11,322 nucleotides of DNA from Neptuniibacter sp. (GTDB lineage: Bacteria; Pseudomonadota; Gammaproteobacteria; Pseudomonadales; Balneatricaceae): assembly GCA_030149405.1 (NCBI GenBank), contig JASBRM010000039.1, forward strand, positions 1 to 11,322, written 5' to 3'. Below, in pieces: positions 7,301-11,322 of this stretch; the first letter of the stretch is position 1, and the number at the start of each line of letters is the position of its first letter. Both the position numbers and the translations under genes were made by a program. The notes below the pieces were generated by a model. The model made no database searches. It saw only the letters and a list, made by a program, of their open reading frames with translations, and was not told the DNA's origin.

Positions 7301-7918
7301 GTGGAACTCGCTTGTCTAGACCTTGAAGGTGTACTGATCCCTGAAATCTGGATCGCTTTTGCTGAAGAAACTGGTATCGAAGAGCTAAAAGCGACTACAC
7401 GTGATATTCCATGCTACGACGAGCTGATGCAGCAGCGTCTGCGCATTCTGGATGAGCACGGTCTGAAGCTGCCACAGATTCAGGAAACGATCAGCAAGCT
7501 GGAACCACTGGAAGGTGCGGTTGAGTTTGTTAACTGGTTACGCGAACGTTTTCAGGTTGTGATCCTGTCTGACACATTCTACGAGTTCTCTCAGCCACTG
7601 ATGCGTCAGTTGGGTTTCCCAACTCTGCTGTGCCACAAACTTGAAGTAAATGAAGAAGGCCGTATCACTGACTACACGCTGCGTCAGAAAGATCCTAAGC
7701 GTCAGTCAGTGCGTGCATTCCAGCTGCTGAACTACCGTGTAATTTCTGCGGGTGATTCTTATAACGACACGACAATGCTGAAGCAGGCTGAAGCAGGTAT
7801 CCTGTTCCACGCTCCAGACAATGTAATTGCTGAATTCCCTCAGTTCCCAGCTGTTCATACCTACGAAGATCTGAAGAAAGAGTTCATCAAAGCGAGTAAC
7901 CGCGATCTGACTCTTTAA
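7301..7918 (+). CDS. thrH: Phosphoserine phosphatase / homoserine phosphotransferase
   Basis: A cytoplasmic HAD-superfamily enzyme. Characterised ThrH of Pseudomonas aeruginosa hydrolyses phosphoserine and can pass its phosphate to homoserine, linking serine and threonine synthesis. The protein is 205 residues, the same as the Pseudomonas enzyme, and nearly collinear with it. HAD motif I is CLDLEGV, nucleophile Asp7 with Glu9 in place of the second Asp; motif II is LSDT (89-92); the later motifs are K134-R and GDSYNDTTM (151-159). The C-terminus FPAVHTYEDLKKEF is also conserved. The start is GTG with AGGAG at 6 nt spacing, and it aligns exactly with the known N-terminus. It appears monocistronic and ends 30 bp before a strong terminator. 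Codon choice is more optimised than in the neighbouring regulators, suggesting steady expression. Confidence 0.95.
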   Translation: MELACLDLEGVLIPEIWIAFAEETGIEELKATTRDIPCYDELMQQRLRILDEHGLKLPQIQETISKLEPLEGAVEFVNWLRERFQVVILSDTFYEFSQPLMRQLGFPTLLCHKLEVNEEGRITDYTLRQKDPKRQSVRAFQLLNYRVISAGDSYNDTTMLKQAEAGILFHAPDNVIAEFPQFPAVHTYEDLKKEFIKASNRDLTL

Positions 7919-7948
7919 GATTCGCTCAGTTTTAAGCGACTTGATAAG

Positions 7949-7981
7949 AAAAAAGCGAAACCTTAGGGTTTCGCTTTTTTT
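7949..7981. terminator. Bidirectional terminator overlapping the 3' end of the GNAT gene
   Basis: A perfect 8-bp stem, GCGAAACC-TTAG-GGTTTCGC (7955-7974), is flanked by six A on the left and seven T on the right. It terminates thrH and, read the other way, the helicase/DUF3565/GNAT unit. The loop contains the GNAT stop codon and one arm encodes its last residues. Confidence 0.93.
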
Positions 7982-8409
7982 GTGGGTGCTTCTTTTGTAA
8001 GTACGACCTGGATTTTACTGACTTCGTAGCCCATACCCAGATAAAACTGACGGGCATCTGCACGAATTTCATTAGCGCGAACACGCACTATGTCAGCATA
8101 CTGAAATAACCATGCTTCAGCGGCGTTAACCAAGCCTTTTCCGAGCCCAAAACCACGCATTTCCTCCAAAACAACGAGACTCACAATTTCTCCTTGAATC
8201 CCTTCAGCTAAACGCGTATCAATAATGGCACCCACACAGCCTAAGACCTTGTTATTTCTTTCAGCAACAAAGACCTCGCCCCTGGAATTACGCAGGGCTT
8301 CAATATTACTTAAAAGAGAATGTTCAGTATGGCTGTAACCCAACTGCTCCATGAGTGGAAGAAGAGTTGGCAAATCATTAACTTCGAACGTGCGGATTAT
8401 AAGGTTCAT
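7963..8409 (-). CDS. GNAT-family N-acetyltransferase
   Basis: A 148-residue single-domain GNAT acetyltransferase that should move an acetyl group from acetyl-CoA to an amine; the substrate is unknown. The N-terminus IIRTFEVNDLPTLLPLMEQLGY is a typical strand-helix opening. Motif A is visible as IVSLVVLEEMRGFGLGKGLV (75-94), with the acyl-CoA loop RGFGLGKG (85-92), followed by the late ARQFYLGMGYE (118-128). The tail PTKKAKP is encoded by the terminator stem and is probably not functionally constrained. The ATG at 8409 has no good ribosome site and lies in the third unit of an 18-bp tandem repeat, 25 bp after the DUF3565 stop, so reinitiation is plausible. It does not resemble PanZ beyond the fold. 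Confidence 0.9.
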   Translation of the reverse strand: MNLIIRTFEVNDLPTLLPLMEQLGYSHTEHSLLSNIEALRNSRGEVFVAERNNKVLGCVGAIIDTRLAEGIQGEIVSLVVLEEMRGFGLGKGLVNAAEAWLFQYADIVRVRANEIRADARQFYLGMGYEVSKIQVVLTKEAPTKKAKP

Positions 8410-8449
8410 CCGCTAACTATAGTTCATCAGCCAACTATAGTTCATCAGC
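8396..8449 (-). repeat. 18-bp tandem repeat, two full units and one degenerate unit
   Basis: On the minus strand GCTGATGAACTATAGTTG (8432-8449) is followed by the same unit with one change, ending in A (8414-8431), then a diverged third unit starting GCGGATGAAC (8396-8413). The first unit carries the last codons and TAG stop of the DUF3565 gene; the third carries the GNAT ATG. Each unit contains ATGAAC, and the two upstream ATGs open a 10-codon frame ending at TAG. Confidence 0.9.
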
Positions 8450-8641
8450 TGGGTCGCCTTCATCACATTTTTTACACTTCAGCTCAAAGCCAAGCATAGA
8501 TTGACGACCTTCTTCAGTGGTTACCCAGGGGCGATTAGTCCAGGGCGGGTTATGGCGCACATGCTGGAAATGACCACAAGCTAGCTCAGCTACCCAGTGG
8601 TCTTCTTCATCTTTGTGGTATCCGGAGATGGGTTGATGCAT
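8435..8641 (-). CDS. DUF3565-family small protein
   Basis: A 68-residue cytoplasmic protein of the DUF3565 family (sometimes labelled pressure-regulated ORF). It shows the conserved opening QPISGYHKDEEDHWVAELACGHFQHVRHNPPW and the later NRPWV and LKCKKCD. Cys22, Cys56 and Cys59 with His24, His27 or His30 could make a zinc site, which is inference. No function is established for the family as far as I know. The ATG lies 9 nt after the helicase stop, in the same reading frame, with no visible ribosome site, so translation probably depends on ribosomes leaving the helicase gene. The last residues (ADEL) and stop fall inside an 18-bp tandem repeat. Confidence 0.88.
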   Translation of the reverse strand: MHQPISGYHKDEEDHWVAELACGHFQHVRHNPPWTNRPWVTTEEGRQSMLGFELKCKKCDEGDPADEL

Positions 8642-8650
8642 GGAATGAGA

Positions 8651-9913
8651 TTAATCTCTGTCGCCCCAGATTTTCTTAGCCGCGGCAGCAGCACGAAGTT
8701 TGTCTTTCTTGCTCATGCGTTTACCTTTAACCGGAGCGGCACCTTTTTTCTTTTTCAGTTCTTCCGGTACTTCATCACTGCGTTCAAATCCTTGAACCTG
8801 TTCACGAGTGACTTTTTGCTTGATCCGCTTTTCAATCACTTTAAAGTGGCTGTCACTCTCGTGATCAATAAAGGAAAGTGCTAAACCCACTTCACCAGCA
8901 CGACCCGTTCGACCTATGCGGTGAACATAGTCAGATGGAGAACGGGGCAGGTCATAGTTCAGTACACAGGGCAGATTAGGAATATCGATACCACGGGCAG
9001 CCAGATCCGTTGCCACAAGGACCTTACATTTACCGGATTTAAAATCGGCTAAAGCTCCGGTTCGTTCAGTCTGGCTTAGATCTCCATGTAAAGCTTTTGC
9101 AGCTATGTCAGCACGAGATAGTTTCAGTATCACATTGTTTGCTGTGCGTTTGCTGGCAACAAAGATCAGGACCTGCTTCCAGTTTTCTGTTTTGAGTAGA
9201 TGCTTCAACAGCATGGTGCGGTTAGTACGGTCAACTTCAATTGCACGCTGTTCAAGTTTTTCAGGAATAGTGGCTTCCTGTTTGATAGTGATCTCGACAG
9301 GGTCTACCAAAATTTCGTCTGTGAGTTCACGAACACCCTTAGGGAAGGTGGCAGAGAACAGTAGGTTCTGACGCTGATCTGGCAGTTCATCGAGAATATC
9401 ATCCAGCTCATCCGCAAAACCCAGATCGAGCATTCGATCCGCTTCATCCAGGACCAGAGTGTGAACAGCACGAAAATCGATCGCATTGCGTTTATAGAGA
9501 TCGATTAATCGCCCCGGAGTGGCCACCACAATATCGCAGCCACCCCGCATCGCCTGCATCTGAGGATTAATCGAAACACCACCATAAACAGCCAGAGATT
9601 TGAATTTCTGAGGGAAGTACTTTGCATATTGCCTGATGGCCTCCTCAACCTGAACGGCCAGTTCACGTGTAGGGACCAGCACCAGAACATGAGTAAGGTT
9701 GCCACGGGGTTTTAACCCGTCTTTTAACCGTTCCAGTATGGGTAAAACAAAACCTGCGGTTTTACCGGAACCGGTCTCAGCAGCTGCGAGAATATCACTA
9801 CCCGTAAGCGTGGCCGGAATCGCTTTTTCCTGTATTGGGGTAGGTTGCTCATAACCCAGATCTGTCAGGGCGTTGAGTAAAAAGTCCGAAAGTCCAAGAG
9901 AGGAAAAAGGCAT
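8651..9913 (-). CDS. DEAD-box ATP-dependent RNA helicase, RhlE-like
   Basis: A 420-residue RNA helicase with all core motifs in order: Q motif (F3, PTPIQ 24-28), Walker A AETGSGKT (45-52), PTRELA (81-86), GG (111-112), TPGR (132-135), DEAD (156-159), SAT (187-189), LIFVASK (249-255), ATDLAARGID (301-310) and HRIGRTGR (331-338). It unwinds RNA duplexes, with likely roles in ribosome assembly or RNA decay. The lysine-rich tail (385-414: four-lysine run, KGKRMSKKDK, alanine run) is a typical unstructured RNA-binding extension, and the length fits RhlE. The N-terminus (MPFSSLGLSD) supports the ATG at 9913, although the ribosome site before it is poor. First gene of the unit with DUF3565 and GNAT. 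Which of several bacterial DEAD-box paralogues it is remains open. Confidence 0.95.
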   Translation of the reverse strand: MPFSSLGLSDFLLNALTDLGYEQPTPIQEKAIPATLTGSDILAAAETGSGKTAGFVLPILERLKDGLKPRGNLTHVLVLVPTRELAVQVEEAIRQYAKYFPQKFKSLAVYGGVSINPQMQAMRGGCDIVVATPGRLIDLYKRNAIDFRAVHTLVLDEADRMLDLGFADELDDILDELPDQRQNLLFSATFPKGVRELTDEILVDPVEITIKQEATIPEKLEQRAIEVDRTNRTMLLKHLLKTENWKQVLIFVASKRTANNVILKLSRADIAAKALHGDLSQTERTGALADFKSGKCKVLVATDLAARGIDIPNLPCVLNYDLPRSPSDYVHRIGRTGRAGEVGLALSFIDHESDSHFKVIEKRIKQKVTREQVQGFERSDEVPEELKKKKGAAPVKGKRMSKKDKLRAAAAAKKIWGDRD

Positions 9914-10089
9914 ATAAAGGCTGATATCCAGATGAAAAGAAAGTGGATGCGTATTGTACGTGAATTAACGATAAATAGGGGCAGCAGAAAAAATTTCAAA
10001 AAAACTGATCTGTTTTGTGAACTGTTTCGTAGAGCGCACTGGGTCTCCACTCATAGGACTCTACTCATAGGATTAGTGAGGGCTGGCAG
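9914..10089. promoter_or_regulatory. Divergent intergenic region with a 10-bp direct repeat
   Basis: This AT-rich stretch must hold the promoters of the leftward helicase unit and the rightward 85-codon gene. On the minus strand GTACAAT (9953-9959) could provide a -10 for the helicase, but no good -35 precedes it. ACTCATAGGA occurs twice (10049-10058 and 10063-10072), just before the GAGGG ribosome site of the rightward gene. No stable hairpin or RNA gene was recognised. Confidence 0.4.
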
Positions 10090-10347
10090 TTGAAGCATAT
10101 AAATAAAAATCTAATAAAGCGTGTGCATGGGAAGATCATTAACAAAGGCAGAAGGGTCAGCGATAAAAATCATTTTTTAGCAGGGCTATACGCACATGTA
10201 GACGCCGATGAATTTATGATCGCTGTTTCCGATGCCTATAACTTTGTGAAGCTGGATTTCAATGAAGAGTTTCAATTTGAGTATGTATCTAAAGATTCTG
10301 ACGAAGCATTTCATCGCAAGATAAGGGCTTTGGATAGTAGGTATTAA
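10090..10347 (+). CDS. Hypothetical protein of 85 residues, TTG start
   Basis: The reading frame starts at TTG, with GAGGG about 7 nt upstream, and has no ATG before codon 43. An in-frame TAG at 10054 limits any upstream extension. The product is charged: a basic first third (KHINKNLIKRVHGKIINKGR) and an acidic, aromatic second half (HVDADEFMIAVSDAYNFVKLDF). It shows no membrane segment, signal peptide or cysteine. I recognise no family. Codon use is more AT-rich than in metH or thrH, as is the receptor gene that follows 59 bp later on the same strand, so the two may be co-transcribed. The amino-acid mix looks like a folded protein rather than noise. Coding is likely but not certain. Confidence 0.6.
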   Translation: MKHINKNLIKRVHGKIINKGRRVSDKNHFLAGLYAHVDADEFMIAVSDAYNFVKLDFNEEFQFEYVSKDSDEAFHRKIRALDSRY

Positions 10348-10406
10348 TTCGTATTAAATTTCATTGTTATTCTTCAGTAGTTTTTTACATTCAGGAGATG
10401 TAGTGC

Positions 10407-11322
10407 ATGGATCGTGTCAGCTCTTTGCTTGAGACAATGTCTTTGAAAGTTAAATTAATGATCATGGTGGTGATCCCTCTAATACTGATGACGGTATTTG
10501 CGACTATTTTGGCTTCTTTCGCCTGGTCGGATAAACAAGCCTACCAAAAGATGGAAAAGGTCACCGACTTTGCCGTTATTTCCAGCAAATTGGTGCATGA
10601 GCTTCAAAAAGAAAGGGGAATGACCGCAGGGTTTATTGGCAGTAAAGGCGCTAAATTTGGAGATAAGCTGGTTGTACAAAGGAAAACAACCGACGCAAAA
10701 ATCCAATTAGCTGAACAGTCTTTGCAGAACCTGGATCTCAGCGAAATGGATGAGACATTTAATACTAAGCTGCAGCAGGTTCAGACTGAATTAGCTAAAC
10801 GCAACGATAAAAGAGCTCTAATTGATGGCCAATCCCTCCCGCTTGGTCAAGCGCTTGGTTATTACACCAATATAAACAGCATTTTCCTCAGTTTGGTTTC
10901 TGATCTTTCTAAAATCAGCAATGATCCTCAACTGGCCAATATGGCTACCGCATACACAAACTTCTTGCAGAGTAAGGAAAGAGCAGGCATTGAGCGAGCA
11001 GTGTTAGCTAATGTGTTCAGTAAAAATGAATTCGGTAATTTGTATAACCGCTTTATCAAGCTGGTAAATACACAAGAGAACTACATTAACGTTTTCCTCT
11101 CACTGGCACCTGAAAATATTTCTGACTATTACTTCAAGGCTATGGAAAATGAGGTGATCACTGAAGTTGAAGTCATGCGCAGTGTTGCAATGGAAAAGGC
11201 GACTGTTGGTAATTTTGATATTGAACCTACCTTCTGGTTTGAGAAACAGACTCAGAAAATCAACATCCTGAAAGATATTGAAACCTACATAGAAGATACT
11301 TTAATCACTAAAGTTAAAAGCT
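10407..11322 (+). CDS. Membrane receptor with NIT (nitrate/nitrite-sensing) domain, probably chemotaxis protein; cut by window edge
   Basis: The first 305 codons of a transmembrane receptor. A short cytoplasmic N-terminus (SLKVKLM) leads into a membrane helix (about 17-40), then a long helical extracytoplasmic region. The region carries the paired NIT-domain marks: KLVHELQKERGMTAGFIGSKG (about 61-81) and, about 120 residues later, FLQSKERAGIERAVLANVF. NIT domains sense nitrate or nitrite in several receptors, but homologues can bind other ligands. The signalling module lies beyond the window, so a methyl-accepting chemotaxis protein is the likeliest call, with a diguanylate cyclase or kinase also possible. 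The ATG at 10407 follows AGGAG by 9 nt and gives a proper signal-anchor. The intergenic 59 bp show no sigma-28 flagellar promoter. Confidence 0.87.
   Translation, partial: MDRVSSLLETMSLKVKLMIMVVIPLILMTVFATILASFAWSDKQAYQKMEKVTDFAVISSKLVHELQKERGMTAGFIGSKGAKFGDKLVVQRKTTDAKIQLAEQSLQNLDLSEMDETFNTKLQQVQTELAKRNDKRALIDGQSLPLGQALGYYTNINSIFLSLVSDLSKISNDPQLANMATAYTNFLQSKERAGIERAVLANVFSKNEFGNLYNRFIKLVNTQENYINVFLSLAPENISDYYFKAMENEVITEVEVMRSVAMEKATVGNFDIEPTFWFEKQTQKINILKDIETYIEDTLITKVKS

Noticed and set aside
7963..8409. The GNAT protein as a PanZ/PanM maturation factor for the nearby PanD
   Set aside because: It shares only the general GNAT fold; length and flanking motifs do not resemble PanZ, and it belongs to the helicase transcription unit.

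Overview
The window looks like a chromosomal segment from a marine-type gammaproteobacterium. I suggest an Oceanospirillaceae-like organism. The reasons are a MetH very close to the enterobacterial protein, a ThrH of the pseudomonad/oceanospirillid type, a RhlE-like helicase, a DmpR/MopR-type regulator and moderate base composition. The genus cannot be fixed from sequence alone. No insertion sequence, integrase, CRISPR array, tRNA or rRNA is visible, and apart from the two edge-truncated genes the coding regions look intact.

Left part (1-3075): the first 714 codons of metH (cobalamin-dependent methionine synthase) run leftwards out of the window. A 445-bp gap separates metH from the divergent panD (aspartate 1-decarboxylase). 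The gap holds a candidate MetR box on the metH side, a possible 49-codon small ORF with a good ribosome binding site, and a leader of about 170 nt with several inverted repeats before panD. A strong bidirectional terminator closes panD.

Middle part (3099-7195): a tightly overlapping three-gene leftward unit encodes a DmpR/MopR/XylR-type sigma-54 activator, a GlcG/HbpS (haem-degrading domain) protein and a luciferase-like flavin monooxygenase. The junctions are TAATG and ATGA. A LysR-type regulator is transcribed divergently from a 100-bp shared promoter region with two dyad symmetries. This is the most system-like part of the window: a regulated accessory oxidation module whose substrate is unknown.

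Right part (7301-11322): thrH (phosphoserine phosphatase / homoserine phosphotransferase) ends at a bidirectional terminator that also encodes the last codons of the convergent GNAT acetyltransferase gene. The acetyltransferase appears to be the third gene of a leftward unit, DEAD-box helicase - DUF3565 small protein - GNAT. An 18-bp tandem repeat carries the DUF3565 stop codon and the GNAT start codon. To the right are an unrecognised 85-codon gene with a TTG start and the 5' part of a membrane receptor with a nitrate/nitrite-sensing (NIT) domain, cut by the window edge.

I did not find a clearly new defence or mobile system. The best leads are the regulator/HbpS/LLM module with its altered sensor pocket, the structured panD leader, and the repeat-built DUF3565/GNAT junction.
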